In this document: piece by piece, positions 8,840 through 17,851 of the stretch | How the letters are laid out: the number at the start of each line of letters is the position of its first letter | How positions within the stretch are numbered: position 1 is the first letter of the stretch | From: Collinsella sp. TF08-11AT | GTDB taxonomy: Bacteria > Actinomycetota > Coriobacteriia > Coriobacteriales > Coriobacteriaceae | Direction of reading: 5' to 3' | Length of the DNA stretch: 64,000 nt | NCBI RefSeq assembly: GCF_003437035.1 | Contig: NZ_QSRL01000010.1 | Span: forward strand, 20,992 to 84,991 | Notes under the pieces: generated by a model | The model's database searches: none | What the model was told of the DNA's origin: nothing | What the model saw: the letters and a program-made list of their open reading frames with translations, nothing else | Program-made: the position numbers and the translations under genes

Positions 8840-11605
8840 ATGGACCAGGACCGCCAAAACAGCCAGCGCCGCGACGCGCAGAACACGGAGCGCGAGCAGG
8901 ATTTTACGACCTACCGCACCGCCCAAAGCTCAAACGATATGGTGCCGACGGTTTTTCGCCGTGGCATCTACCGTACAATCCGAGGCAGTCTTAAGCGCTT
9001 CTTGTCCATCGTGGTCATCACCGCGCTCGGTGTGAGCGTGATGTGCGGCCTTAAGGCGGGCTGCGAGGACCTGTGTGATTCGGTTGACGCTTACTTTGAC
9101 CAGCAGAATGTCTATGACATTAACGTGCAGTCGACCTATGGTCTGACCGATGACGATCTTGCTGCGATCCAAGAGGTCGATGGCGTCGAGACGGCCGAGG
9201 GCATCTATACCGAGACCGCCTATACCGCCGTGGGTACGACGCGCGAGCGTGTCGTCGTACAGAGCCTCTCCAAAGAGAATATTGACCAACCGGTGCTAGT
9301 ACGCGGCGAGCTGCCCGAGACTTCGGGCGAAGTGGCAGTGACCTCACGTTTTTTGAAGGCTTCGGGCAAAAAGCTCGGCGATACCGTGAGTTTTGCCGCC
9401 AATGACGCGAGCTCGTCCAACCAAAGTGCCAAGGATCAATTTGCCGATGGGGACTACACCATCACGGCCGAGGTTCTCGATCCTACCGACGTGAGCTCCG
9501 ACTCGACCGTCAACGCCTTTCGTGCTGCTTCGACTGCGGACTACAAGTTCTACGTGAGCGAGGATGCCGCGACGTCGTCGTCCTACTCCGCGGTCCATGT
9601 GATCGTCCAGGGAGCTAAGAGCCTCAACTCCTATTCGGATGCCTACGCGGCAAAGATCAATGAGGTCAAGGGCAATATCGAGAAGATCCGCGAGGAGCGT
9701 GAGAAGGCGCGCGCTCAGGAGCTGACAGTCGACACGCCGGCAAGCTTGGATGCGGCCGAGCGCCAGGCGAATATGCTCTTTGGGATTGAGCAGGACAACA
9801 TCAATCGCATGGCCCAGGGCAGCGAGGAACGCGTCCAGGCTCAGGCCGACCTGGATCAGCGCCGCGCCGCCGCCGACCAGCAGTTTGCCGATGCCCGCGC
9901 CGAGCTTTCCGATTTGGGTGAATGCACGTGGTACATCCAGGACCGCGACAATATCGCAAGCTACTCAAGCGTGGAGAGCGATAGCTCGTCAATTGAGGCT
10001 ATTGCGACGGTGTTCCCGTTCATCTTCTTTATCGTCGCCGTGCTCATCAGCCTCACCACCGCCACGCGTATGGTCGAGGAGGAGCGCACGCTCATTGGCC
10101 TGTACAAGGCGCTCGGCTACTCGCGCGAGCGCATCCTGTCCAAATACGTGGACTATGCGCTGTGGGCGTGCCTGATTGGCGGCGTGCTCGGCAATATCAT
10201 CGGCTTTGTGGGCCTGCCGCTGTTCCTGTTTACGGTGTTCGACGACATGTACTCGCTGCCCCAGATGCTGCTTTCGTACGACATCGTGTCCTCGATCGTC
10301 TCGGTGGCGCTGTTTGCCGTGGGCGTGGTGGGCGCCACAATTATCGCCTGCCGCCACGAGATGGCCGAGACCCCGGCCTCGCTCATGCGCCCCAAGGCCC
10401 CGCGCGCCGGCTCGCGCATCCTACTTGAGCGCATCGGCTTCATCTGGCGCCGCATGGGCTTTTTGAACAAGGTGGCTGCGCGCAACCTGTTCCGTTACAA
10501 AAAGCGTGCCTTTATGACCATCTTTGGCATCGCGGGTTGCACCGCGCTTGTGATCTGCGGTATGGGTATTCGCGATACGTCGGTGGCGCTTTCGCCCAAA
10601 CAGTACGGGCATATCACGCGTTATGACTTGCTGGCGGTCGCCAACCCCGATGACTTTACGCAGACGTGCGCGGCGTTGGATGAGCGCAGCGCGGCCAATG
10701 ATTCCAACGTGACCGTGACTTCGACGCTGCCGATTATGACCGACAACGTCACCTTTACGTTTGGCGGCAAGAGCGAGACCGTGCAGCTGATCGTGGTGCC
10801 CGATGACCGCACGAACGACCTGGACGACTATGTGCGCCTCGAGGACGAGTCCAAAGAGCCGCTGTCTTTGCGTGACGGAGACGTGTATCTGAGTAAGAGT
10901 TCACAGCTGGTGCTGGGGATTCAGCCGGGCGATACGGCATACGTCCAGGATTCGTCGCTCAATGTTGCCAAGGTCAAAGTCAGTGACATTTCGCTTAACT
11001 ATCTTGGCAACACGCTTTACATGACGCAGGGCACCTATGAGCGCGCGTTCGGTCGAAGCGCACGCCTCAACGGCGTCTTTGTGCTGCTTAAGGGCTCGTC
11101 GGCCGACCAGATTGCGTTTAGCAAGAAGCTTAAGAGCGACGGTTGGCTCACCATCTCGAGCACGGCCGAACATTGGCAGAACTACGAGGCGAACTTTGCG
11201 ATCATCAATTCGGTCGTGGTGCTCGTGACTTTTATGGCGGCATGCCTGTCGTTTGTGGTGGTGTTTACGCTGTCCAACACGAATATCTCCGAGCGCGAAC
11301 GCGAGCTGGCGACCATCAAGGTGCTGGGCTTCCGCCGTGGCGAGGTGCACCATTACGTCAACAAGGAGACGTTGATCCTCACGGCAATTGGCGCCGCGCT
11401 GGGCGTGCCACTGGGCGGCTTGCTGGCCGAGAGTTTTACGTACATTTTGCAGATGCCGTCGCTGTACTTTGACGTCGAAGTCGAGCCGCTAAGCTACGTG
11501 CTCGCCGTGGTGCTTTCCTTTGGCTTTACGTTTATCGTCAACCTAGCCACCAATCGTACCCTCAACAAGATCGACATGGTCGGCGCCCTCAAGAGCGCCG
11601 AGTGA
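8840..11605 (+). CDS. ABC transporter permease, FtsX/MacB-like, 921 residues
   Basis: Large membrane partner of the preceding ATPase. After a polar N-terminus comes a first membrane helix (VVITALGVSVMCGL, near residue 60), then a ~300-residue extracytoplasmic region with a coiled-coil-like stretch (IEKIREEREKARAQ). A first FtsX domain follows (about 385-510), then a second extracytoplasmic region and a second FtsX domain (about 795-915). This duplicated plan is that of putative ABC exporters in Gram-positive bacteria. A GTG at 8828 overlapping the ATPase gene could also start translation. The ATG is preferred on codon grounds only, since neither has a strong RBS. Its stop codon touches a repeat element. 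Confidence 0.92.
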   Translation: MDQDRQNSQRRDAQNTEREQDFTTYRTAQSSNDMVPTVFRRGIYRTIRGSLKRFLSIVVITALGVSVMCGLKAGCEDLCDSVDAYFDQQNVYDINVQSTYGLTDDDLAAIQEVDGVETAEGIYTETAYTAVGTTRERVVVQSLSKENIDQPVLVRGELPETSGEVAVTSRFLKASGKKLGDTVSFAANDASSSNQSAKDQFADGDYTITAEVLDPTDVSSDSTVNAFRAASTADYKFYVSEDAATSSSYSAVHVIVQGAKSLNSYSDAYAAKINEVKGNIEKIREEREKARAQELTVDTPASLDAAERQANMLFGIEQDNINRMAQGSEERVQAQADLDQRRAAADQQFADARAELSDLGECTWYIQDRDNIASYSSVESDSSSIEAIATVFPFIFFIVAVLISLTTATRMVEEERTLIGLYKALGYSRERILSKYVDYALWACLIGGVLGNIIGFVGLPLFLFTVFDDMYSLPQMLLSYDIVSSIVSVALFAVGVVGATIIACRHEMAETPASLMRPKAPRAGSRILLERIGFIWRRMGFLNKVAARNLFRYKKRAFMTIFGIAGCTALVICGMGIRDTSVALSPKQYGHITRYDLLAVANPDDFTQTCAALDERSAANDSNVTVTSTLPIMTDNVTFTFGGKSETVQLIVVPDDRTNDLDDYVRLEDESKEPLSLRDGDVYLSKSSQLVLGIQPGDTAYVQDSSLNVAKVKVSDISLNYLGNTLYMTQGTYERAFGRSARLNGVFVLLKGSSADQIAFSKKLKSDGWLTISSTAEHWQNYEANFAIINSVVVLVTFMAACLSFVVVFTLSNTNISERERELATIKVLGFRRGEVHHYVNKETLILTAIGAALGVPLGGLLAESFTYILQMPSLYFDVEVEPLSYVLAVVLSFGFTFIVNLATNRTLNKIDMVGALKSAE

Positions 11606-11647
11606 CCTGCCAAAAAGGGACAGGTTTATTTTGGCAGGTTTTATCTG
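11605..11647 (+). repeat. GGGACAGG hairpin element, copy 2
   Basis: ACCTGCCAAAA stem, core AGGGACAGGTTTA, TTTTGGCAGGT stem, tail TTATCTG. The first base of the stem is the last base of the permease TGA stop. The core lies on the coding strand. Confidence 0.9.
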
Positions 11648-11721
11648 CGCAAACGCCGGACAACCATTAGGTGGCCCGGCGTTTGCCCCGTTTTGCTGGG
11701 GATGTCTGTCGTTCAGTGCTC

Positions 11722-12042
11722 TTACTGGCCAATCCAGTGTTGCGCATAGCTCTTAATGTCCTCGGTAAAACCGTCAAGGTCGTCAAGGGTGATCACGCTG
11801 TCGATAAGCAAATTGGCTATCTCGCGGTGCATTGTGCTGCGGCGAATGTCGTTTGCAATTACGCCTGAGGACAGCTTGTCTCTATTGAGGCGCTCTTCTA
11901 GTGCCCAAAATCTACTGGACGCTTCACTGTCGCCGTTCAGTATCTCAACATACTGGCCGATGAGCTTTTCCATATAACGTTCTTGCCATTGAGGAAGCAT
12001 TTTCTTAAACAGCTTCCAGTCGCTTTCGGCTACGTCGCGCAT
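11722..12042 (-). CDS. conserved hypothetical protein, 106 residues
   Basis: Function not recognised. The product is soluble, charged and probably all-helical: a WKLFKKMLPQWQERYMEKL helix near the N-terminus, then EILNGDSEASSRFWALEERLNRDK and a C-terminal ANLLIDSVITLDDLDGF region. There is no signal peptide or membrane segment. A good RBS (CGGAGG) and normal codon use support a real gene. I recall similar small proteins in gut Firmicutes and Actinobacteria, always annotated hypothetical. It is flanked by repeats on both sides, so it is probably a single-gene unit. Confidence 0.75.
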   Translation of the reverse strand: MRDVAESDWKLFKKMLPQWQERYMEKLIGQYVEILNGDSEASSRFWALEERLNRDKLSSGVIANDIRRSTMHREIANLLIDSVITLDDLDGFTEDIKSYAQHWIGQ

Positions 12043-12171
12043 ATGTCCTCCGCTCGTTAAACGGGCTTTTCCATTTGCCTTTCATTCTATTTGGTTTTCG
12101 CTCACAGGCGTGGATGAAGGGCTTTCTCCAGCCTTCGAGATTGGGCTTGAATAGGTCGTATGCCGCAAAAC

Positions 12172-12311
12172 GGGCCTATCTACTACGTTTGCTACCACAC
12201 CCTCGACCATGACAAAGATTATGAAATTAAAACCGCAGGTAGAGGGCTTGCAAATATTCGGAAAAGGCGGGTATGGTCGGCCCTCTCGAGTTAAACGTAG
12301 TAAATAGGCCC
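12172..12311. repeat. inverted repeat, GGGCCTAT...TACTACGTTT arms
   Basis: Arms 12172-12190 and 12293-12311 (19 bases, one mismatch) enclose ~100 bases with an inner stem CGACCAT/ATGGTCG. Just left of it, CTTGAATAGGTCG and GTATGCCGCAAAA (12147-12170) resemble pieces of the element at 44699. With the next element it fills the 444-base gene-free gap 12043-12486. I see no gene there. Confidence 0.75.
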
Positions 12312-12372
12312 TTTTCTTGGCGCGTGGTCAGCTCAATGCTAATCTCCGTGCCGGAACTGACCCAGTTGTTTG

Positions 12373-12443
12373 TAGGTTGCGGTGATATACGGACTGTTTG
12401 GCGCTTTGGAGCTTCAAAACAGTCCCTATCTCACCGCAACTTA
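12373..12443. repeat. TTGCGGTGA inverted repeat, copy 1
   Basis: Arms of 27 bases (12373-12399 and 12417-12443) with three mismatches. The outer part reads TTGCGGTGATAT. Two further copies are at 13610 and 21088. It lies just downstream of the XRE gene and could end its transcript. Confidence 0.8.
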
Positions 12444-12486
12444 GGAGAAGGGCGGGGGTGGTTGGGTGCTGGTGGGTCGGAGCGTG

Positions 12487-13425
12487 TTAGGCCTGTTGGC
12501 GGTGCTTCCATTGTTTGCGGCACCAGCGCATGAGCGCTTTGATGACGGGAATCGTGATGAGGATGATCCATGCAGGATGGGGCTGTCCCAAACAGAGCCA
12601 CATGTAGAGGAACCAAGCGATGGCGGCTGCCGGGTAGATGACCTCGATCAGCTTAGATAAGTGGCGTTGGTCGATAAAGTCGCCAAGCGCGTAATAGACG
12701 GGAATCAGAAAGACGAGGAAGAGTCCCGTAGCCCATGTGCCGTAGACAATGCCGAGCACCAGATAGGCGAGAGTGACAAGTGCGGGGAAGGGGAATTTGT
12801 TCCATGCACGTCCGACCTTGGTGTGGAAATGCTTGCCATGATGGTCGAGCTTGTCGTGTGCTTCCTTCCAGCTGGAAAACGTCTCGCCGTCGATGGTGAC
12901 GGTGCCGTCGTCATTGGTGCGTACGCTATGTCCATCGTCCTCAAGCGTATCGATATGCACGCCGTCCGGCCCCACATGCACCTCTTCGCCCTTGCGCTCG
13001 TTGGTCACATGGATGCCGCTCCAACCAACATGGACTTCCTCGCCTTTATTGGGATCAATGACGTGGATACCGCGCGCGAGGGAAATATCGACAAGTGGCT
13101 TATCGCTGCAATCAGCGTGCTCAGTAGAAGCCTCAGCCTCTTCAGCCTTATCTGAAGCTTTGGTGCCGGCGTTGCTGTTCTGTGCCTCATCATCAGCCTG
13201 TGAGTCATCAGCGCTAGCCACCGCCTCCCCATATAACAGCTCGTCCAACGACACGTCATACAGCGCGGCGAGCGCAATGAGGTTATCGGTATCGGGTGAG
13301 GACTCGCTGCGCTCCCATTTACTAACAGCCTGGCGGCTTACGCCCAGCTGGGCAGCAAGCGCCTCCTGAGAAAGCCCGGCAGCCTTGCGGCGGTCAACGA
13401 GCCGCTGTGCCATTGCAAGATCCAT
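12487..13425 (-). CDS. XRE-family regulator with C-terminal membrane segments
   Basis: The 312-residue protein begins with a Cro/C1-type helix-turn-helix (about residues 4-60): LSQEALAAQLGVSRQAVSKWERSE as the recognition region, split here as LSQEALAAQLG then VSRQAVSKWE. An acidic Ala/Ser/Asp linker (70-110) follows, then a middle domain with two near-repeats, GIHVIDPNKGEEVHVGWSG and GIHVTNERKGEEVHVGPDG. The tail has three or four hydrophobic helices (from about 215), including PALVTLAYLVLGIVYG. It is probably a membrane-tethered regulator that senses envelope conditions. ATG at 13425 is preferred because AAAGGA precedes it, rather than the one five codons upstream. Gene context is isolated. 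Confidence 0.85.
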   Translation of the reverse strand: MDLAMAQRLVDRRKAAGLSQEALAAQLGVSRQAVSKWERSESSPDTDNLIALAALYDVSLDELLYGEAVASADDSQADDEAQNSNAGTKASDKAEEAEASTEHADCSDKPLVDISLARGIHVIDPNKGEEVHVGWSGIHVTNERKGEEVHVGPDGVHIDTLEDDGHSVRTNDDGTVTIDGETFSSWKEAHDKLDHHGKHFHTKVGRAWNKFPFPALVTLAYLVLGIVYGTWATGLFLVFLIPVYYALGDFIDQRHLSKLIEVIYPAAAIAWFLYMWLCLGQPHPAWIILITIPVIKALMRWCRKQWKHRQQA

Positions 13426-13609
13426 AGCAGTTCCTTTCATGTAGTGACCGTAATCGAATGAGCCGAGTATGCCGAGAACAACCGGTAGCGACCACCATTT
13501 CTAGTTAGAATCTGCTCCGACCCTACCGCAACTACCGGTAGCAACCCCTAACGACCAGCCATTTTAGGACAAATGCCAGTGCAAGTAGCAGCCAAGAGTC
13601 CCCACTCAG

Positions 13610-13680
13610 TAAGTTACGGTGGAATAGTTTCTAGATTCAGCCATTTGCGGGCTAAGCGGGAACTATTTCACCGCAACTTA
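13610..13680. repeat. TTGCGGTGA inverted repeat, copy 2
   Basis: Arms 13610-13629 and 13661-13680 with two mismatches, outer end TAAGTTGCGGTGAAATAGTT on the complementary reading. It belongs to the same family as 12373 and 21088. It lies in the 434-base gap between the XRE and pfk genes, where I see no gene. Confidence 0.8.
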
Positions 13681-13739
13681 ATTTCAGACCAGGCACCCGC
13701 AGCAAGAAGACGAATAGCCCCGGCGAGTATGTAAACGCA

Positions 13740-13836
13740 GGGCCCTCCGACCCCGCCCGACGATTTCGATTGGCGACCTTTGACGGAGTCAAGGGAGGAG
13801 CCAAATCGAAATACGTCGGGCGGGGTCGGAGGGCCC
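13740..13836. repeat. long inverted repeat downstream of pfk
   Basis: Arms 13740-13762 and 13814-13836 are perfect over 23 bases (GGGCCCTCCGACCCCGCCCG part). They continue as ATTTCGAT/ATCGAAAT after a one-base bulge. It sits 24 bases past the pfk stop and may act as its terminator. Its size and layout recall the element at 5354, but the sequences differ. Confidence 0.85.
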
Positions 13837-13859
13837 GATGGGGTGGATTCCAGCCGAGG

Positions 13860-14939
13860 CTATTCGTCGCCGAAGCTGATGCCCAACGCCTTGGCCTCGC
13901 GCACCAGGTCGCTCTGGGGGTCGACATATTTGAGCTTGCCGGCGACCTCCTCGAGCGGCATGTGGCACATCTTGCCGTCACGCAGGGCAATCATGTAGCC
14001 AAACTCGCCGCGTAGGCACCCCAGTGCCGCCTCGACGCCGCACTGGGTCGCAAAGATGCGATCCTGGGCATCGGGCTGGCCGCCGCGCTGCGTGTGGCCG
14101 GGGATGGCGACGCGGGTCTCGCGACCGGTCTTGGCCTCAATCTCCTTGGCGATGTCGTAGACGATCGACGGGCTCGTGCGCTCGGCGAGCTTCTTCTTGT
14201 ACTCCTTCTTGGACAGCGCCGCGTCCTCCTTGGAGATAGCGCCCTCGGCGACGGCCACGATGGTAAAGCGGCTGCCGGTTTCCATGCGATGTTCAATGGT
14301 CTTGATGACGTTATCCATGTCGTAGGGAATCTCGGGAATCAGGATGACATCCGCGCCGCCCGCGACGCCGGCGTACAGCGGGATCCAGCCAACCTTGTGG
14401 CCCATGATCTCGATGACGAACACGCGGCCGTGGCTCGAAGCGGTGGTGTGAATGTCGTCGATGCACTTGGTGGCGACGTCGATGGCGCTCGTAAAGCCAA
14501 ACGTCAACTCGGTGCCCCAGGTGTCGTTATCGATGGTCTTGGGCAGGGCGATAACGTTGAGGCCCTCTTCGCGCAGGCGGTTGGCGGTCTTGGTGGAGCC
14601 GTTGCCGCCCAGCATAAACAGGCAGTCGAGCTGCAACTTGTGATAAGTGTGGACCATCGCGGGCACCTTCTCGACGCCGTCGGCCTCGGGAGTATCCAGG
14701 CGCTTGAACGGCGTACGGCTCGTGCCCAGGATGGTGCCGCCGCGGGTGAGGATGCCGCTAAAATCGGCGGGCGTCATGACGCGGAACCTGCTGTAGATAA
14801 GGCCCTGGTAGCCGTCCTCAAAACCGTAGATCTCGATAGGCTCTTCGCTATTGGTCATGAGCGTTTTGACAATGCCGCGCATGGTGGCGTTGAGCGCCTG
14901 GCAGTCGCCGCCACTAGTAAGAAGACCGATCCTGAGCAT
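13860..14939 (-). CDS. pfkA: 6-phosphofructokinase
   Basis: Phosphorylates fructose 6-phosphate to the 1,6-bisphosphate in glycolysis. The 359-residue protein has the family motifs LLTSGGDCQALNATMRG at the N-terminus, GGNGS (111-115), PKTIDND (133-139, catalytic Asp), and IPGHTQRGG near 280. The position that is Gly104 in the E. coli enzyme is Gly here, which favours ATP. The Gly124 equivalent is Lys, as in group-III enzymes, including actinobacterial ATP-dependent ones and PPi-dependent ones. The usual Asp before that Gly (GGDGS) is Asn, which is unusual. RBS GGAAGG is good. I infer ATP use, but the donor is not certain. Confidence 0.93.
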   Translation of the reverse strand: MLRIGLLTSGGDCQALNATMRGIVKTLMTNSEEPIEIYGFEDGYQGLIYSRFRVMTPADFSGILTRGGTILGTSRTPFKRLDTPEADGVEKVPAMVHTYHKLQLDCLFMLGGNGSTKTANRLREEGLNVIALPKTIDNDTWGTELTFGFTSAIDVATKCIDDIHTTASSHGRVFVIEIMGHKVGWIPLYAGVAGGADVILIPEIPYDMDNVIKTIEHRMETGSRFTIVAVAEGAISKEDAALSKKEYKKKLAERTSPSIVYDIAKEIEAKTGRETRVAIPGHTQRGGQPDAQDRIFATQCGVEAALGCLRGEFGYMIALRDGKMCHMPLEEVAGKLKYVDPQSDLVREAKALGISFGDE

Positions 14940-14958
14940 GATGAATCCTTCCGGGCAA

Positions 14959-14967
14959 GTTATAACA
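14959..14967 (-). promoter_or_regulatory. extended -10 promoter for pfk
   Basis: On the minus strand TGT-TATAAC forms an extended -10 box about 20 bases upstream of the pfk start, leaving a very short leader that still holds the RBS. No clear -35 box is seen. Confidence 0.5.
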
Positions 14968-14977
14968 TGCGCATAAG

Positions 14978-15010
14978 TTTACCCCCGCACACTGTTGATG
15001 CGGAGGTAAA
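14978..15010. terminator. hairpin between amidohydrolase and pfk
   Basis: TTTACCCCCGCA/TGCGGAGGTAAA arms (12 bases, one mismatch) lie downstream of the Ntn hydrolase gene and upstream of pfk. There is no strong T-run, so termination is only likely. Confidence 0.45.
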
Positions 15011-15079
15011 ACGTGTTAGCTCAAGCGTATAGAAATGTAAGCAACGTCAGGCGAGTGTAAGGTCGACGGGCCTGGCTCC

Positions 15080-16165
15080 TTACAGCGCGAAGGCGTCGAC
15101 GTCGCCCCAATGGCGGCGCAGCGTGATGGCGGCAGCGGGCTCGGTGTTGTCAAAGACGACCGACCACTGCGTGTTGCTGGTGATGTCTTCCGGATTGGGC
15201 TCTTGCGCCGCAGCGCGTAGGGCCTTCCAAGCGACTGCCTCGTCTTGTGCGCCGGCACGGGCGTCGAGGACAGCGGCGATTGCGACGGCGCGCTCCTTGC
15301 CATGGCCTAGCTCGCCATTCTTTTGGTTGGGCAGCACTTCGTCGCCATAGCAGGCGTAGAAGTTCGTAACCTGGCGCACGGGCGTCGCCTTGAAAGCGCG
15401 GTCCGGATCGCGCGGATCCCACTCTACTACGCGCGCGTCACCGGCGGCGTCGTTGATAAAGAAGTGGTAGTCGCGTCCGGCCATGGCGTGCATGTCGTAG
15501 GCGGAAAGCAGGTCGACGGCCTCCTGCGTGGTAGCCGCGCGGTCGAGCACCAGGCGGATGGCGAGCGAAGTGTTGATGACGGGGCGTTGCGTGTCCTGGT
15601 CACAGGGCTTGGAATCCAGGGTGAGTACGGCAATGGACACGCCGCACTCGTTAACACCGTCGAGCTGGGCAAACGGGCCCATGAGTGCGGCGGCGCGTCC
15701 AGCGACGGAGTCGAGCGGAGTGTTATCGCCCAGGTTGTTAAGGGCGGCAAACCCGATGGAGGCATAACCGCCGCGTGGGTGATTGCGCACCAGCAGCGCC
15801 GAGGTGTCGTCCTTAAAGTCGTAATTGCGACCGGTGCGCACGCGGCCTTCGGCATCTACGGCGACAAAAGCGCTGCAGGCAAACTGGGGCGCCTGGACAT
15901 GTACCGGCACACCGGGCAGCACCTGCGCCACCACGGCATCGATGTAGGCCTGGTCGTCGCGCACGCCAGCGGCGATGATGCGATCAAGATCGTAGTCGTA
16001 GGCGATGTCGATTGCGTACAGGTCATAGCCATCCTCGTAGCCGGTCAAGCGTTTGAGCGACGCGGCGGACTTGATTTGCTTGTGATAAACGATACCGGTG
16101 GCAGCGGCAAGGCCGACGGCGACTCCCGCGGCACCGCAGGCGATGGCAATGTTACGTGGCTTCAT
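15080..16165 (-). CDS. membrane-anchored linear amide C-N hydrolase (Ntn, choloylglycine/C45-like)
   Basis: Predicted N-terminal-nucleophile amidase. An N-terminal helix (IAIACGAAGVAVGLAAATG, residues 6-24) would serve as signal or anchor, so the enzyme acts outside the membrane. About 70 residues later FACSAFVAVDAEGRVRTGRNYDF carries the probable nucleophile Cys97 and the GRNYDF motif shared with bile-salt hydrolases and penicillin acylases. NDAAGDARVVEWD near residue 250 is the conserved inner strand. Known bile-salt hydrolases begin directly at the cysteine, so here a pro-region must be cleaved, as in acyl-coenzyme A:isopenicillin N acyltransferases (C45). The substrate is unknown: bile amide, N-acyl amino acid, N-acyl-homoserine lactone or another. 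Confidence 0.85.
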   Translation of the reverse strand: MKPRNIAIACGAAGVAVGLAAATGIVYHKQIKSAASLKRLTGYEDGYDLYAIDIAYDYDLDRIIAAGVRDDQAYIDAVVAQVLPGVPVHVQAPQFACSAFVAVDAEGRVRTGRNYDFKDDTSALLVRNHPRGGYASIGFAALNNLGDNTPLDSVAGRAAALMGPFAQLDGVNECGVSIAVLTLDSKPCDQDTQRPVINTSLAIRLVLDRAATTQEAVDLLSAYDMHAMAGRDYHFFINDAAGDARVVEWDPRDPDRAFKATPVRQVTNFYACYGDEVLPNQKNGELGHGKERAVAIAAVLDARAGAQDEAVAWKALRAAAQEPNPEDITSNTQWSVVFDNTEPAAAITLRRHWGDVDAFAL

Positions 16166-16326
16166 GACGACTCCTCTCGTCCTGTTAGCGCAATTGTCGC
16201 AAAAGGAGTGCGGGCATGATGACTCAACTTGGTGAGCGGCGCGGAATTAAGCACGGAATGAAGAGTGCGGCGCTGGCGTGGCGGGGTATGCTGGAGGGGA
16301 CCATCAACCCAGCGAAAGGGGAGAGC

Positions 16327-17712
16327 ATGACGGATCAGGAAACGCCCGAGCGTGCGCATGTGACGGCCGACGATATCGAGGCTGCCAACGACCTTATCGA
16401 CTTTATCGAGGCATGCCCCAGCATGTTCCATACGGCGGCGACCATTATGGCCGAACTCGACGAGGCGGGCTTTACCTACCTGCCCGAGAACGCGGCGTGG
16501 GACATCGAGCCGGGCGGGCGTTATTACACGCAGCGCAATACCTCGAGCGTTGTTGCCTTTAAAGTGGGCGAGGACCTGGCCGCGACGTGGGGCGAGGACG
16601 GCGTTGCCGGCGACTACCATTTTCAGCTCACAGCGTCGCACAGCGATTCTCCGACGTTTAAGGTCAAGGCCGTGCCCGAGCTCGACGGCGCGGGCGAGAC
16701 GCTGCGCCTGAACACCGAGGCCTACGGCGGCATGATCGACTACACCTGGTTCGACCGTCCGCTGGCACTCGCGGGCCGCGTGCTGGTGCGCGAGGGCGAC
16801 CGCATTGAGAGCCGTTTGCTCGCTACCGAGCGCGAAGTCGCCATCATCCCGAGCCTTGCCATCCACATGAACCGCGGCGTTAACGAAGCCTTTGCTCCCA
16901 ACCGAGCCGTCGACCTTTGCCCGCTTATCAGCGCCGGTGATCTTAAGCAGGGCGACTTTGATGCTCTGATCGCCGACGAGCTGGACGTTGAGCCCGAGCA
17001 GATTCTGGGCCGCGATCTGTTCCTGGTCAATCGTCAGGATGCGCGCATTTGGGGCTGGGCTGACGAGTTTATCTCGACGCCCAAGCTCGACGACCTGGCC
17101 TGCGCCTACACCTCGCTGCAGGCATTTTTGGGTGCCGAGAACGCGCACGATGTCTCGGTCTTCTGCTGCTTCGATAACGAGGAGGTTGGCTCCGAGACCA
17201 AGCAGGGCGCCATGTCGACGTTCTTGGCCGATGCATTGCGTCGCATTAACGGCTCGCTGGGCTTTGACGACGAGTCGTACCATCGCGCACTTGCCGCCTC
17301 GATGCTCGTGAGCTGCGACAATGCACATGCTGTGCACCCCAACCACGCCGAGAAGTGCGACGCTCGCAATCAGGTTGTGCTCAACGGCGGCATCGTCATC
17401 AAGGAAGCCGCCAACCAGCACTACTGCACCGATGCCTTTAGCCGCGCGGTGTTCCAGGCCATCTGCGATGACGCTGACGTGCCCACGCAGGCCTTCGCCA
17501 ACAAGAGCGACATGGCCGGCGGCTCCACGCTCGGCAATCTGTCCAATATGCAGGCGAGCATGCATGCCGTGGACGTGGGCCTGCCGCAGCTGGCCATGCA
17601 CTCGAGCTACGAGACCGGCGGCGTGCGCGACGTGATGTACGCCATCCGCGCCCTCACGGCCTTCTACGAGCGCAACCTAACCATCAACGGCGCCGAAAGC
17701 GTGGAGCTCTAA
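16327..17712 (+). CDS. M18-family aminopeptidase
   Basis: Cytoplasmic dinuclear-metal exopeptidase that removes N-terminal, often acidic, residues. The 461-residue protein shows the M18 pattern: HSDSPTFKVK (first metal ligand) near residue 105, FDNEEVGS with catalytic and metal-binding glutamates near 285, SCDNAHAVHPN near 330, and a C-terminal HSSYETGGVRD motif with the last histidine ligand. I chose the ATG after GGGGAGAGC. An upstream ATG at 16216 would add 37 residues encoded by the promoter region shared with the divergent amide hydrolase. A repeat element follows the stop directly. Confidence 0.93.
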   Translation: MTDQETPERAHVTADDIEAANDLIDFIEACPSMFHTAATIMAELDEAGFTYLPENAAWDIEPGGRYYTQRNTSSVVAFKVGEDLAATWGEDGVAGDYHFQLTASHSDSPTFKVKAVPELDGAGETLRLNTEAYGGMIDYTWFDRPLALAGRVLVREGDRIESRLLATEREVAIIPSLAIHMNRGVNEAFAPNRAVDLCPLISAGDLKQGDFDALIADELDVEPEQILGRDLFLVNRQDARIWGWADEFISTPKLDDLACAYTSLQAFLGAENAHDVSVFCCFDNEEVGSETKQGAMSTFLADALRRINGSLGFDDESYHRALAASMLVSCDNAHAVHPNHAEKCDARNQVVLNGGIVIKEAANQHYCTDAFSRAVFQAICDDADVPTQAFANKSDMAGGSTLGNLSNMQASMHAVDVGLPQLAMHSSYETGGVRDVMYAIRALTAFYERNLTINGAESVEL

Positions 17713-17713
17713 T

Positions 17714-17756
17714 ACCTGCCAAAAAGGGACAGGTTTATTTTGGCAGGTTTTATCTG
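17714..17756 (+). repeat. GGGACAGG hairpin element, copy 3
   Basis: Same stem, core and TTATCTG tail as copy 2, beginning two bases after the M18 aminopeptidase TAA stop, with the core on the coding strand. Confidence 0.9.
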
Positions 17757-17799
17757 GGCGAATGCAAAGGGTGAAACCGAACTAGATCTGTGATACGTG

Positions 17800-17834
17800 G
17801 CCGCCGAGGTGCAGTGTGCCTCGGCGGCTTTTTG
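17800..17834 (+). terminator. Rho-independent terminator
   Basis: GCCGCCGAGG and CCTCGGCGGC form a perfect ten-base stem with a nine-base loop, followed by TTTTTGTGT. It ends the aminopeptidase transcript and insulates the toxin-antitoxin promoter. Confidence 0.88.
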
Positions 17835-17851
17835 TGTACAGAGCACGGCTA

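Noticed and set aside
14094..15032. Plus-strand frame over the phosphofructokinase gene
   Set aside because: Shadow of pfk; no RBS and no recognisable motif.
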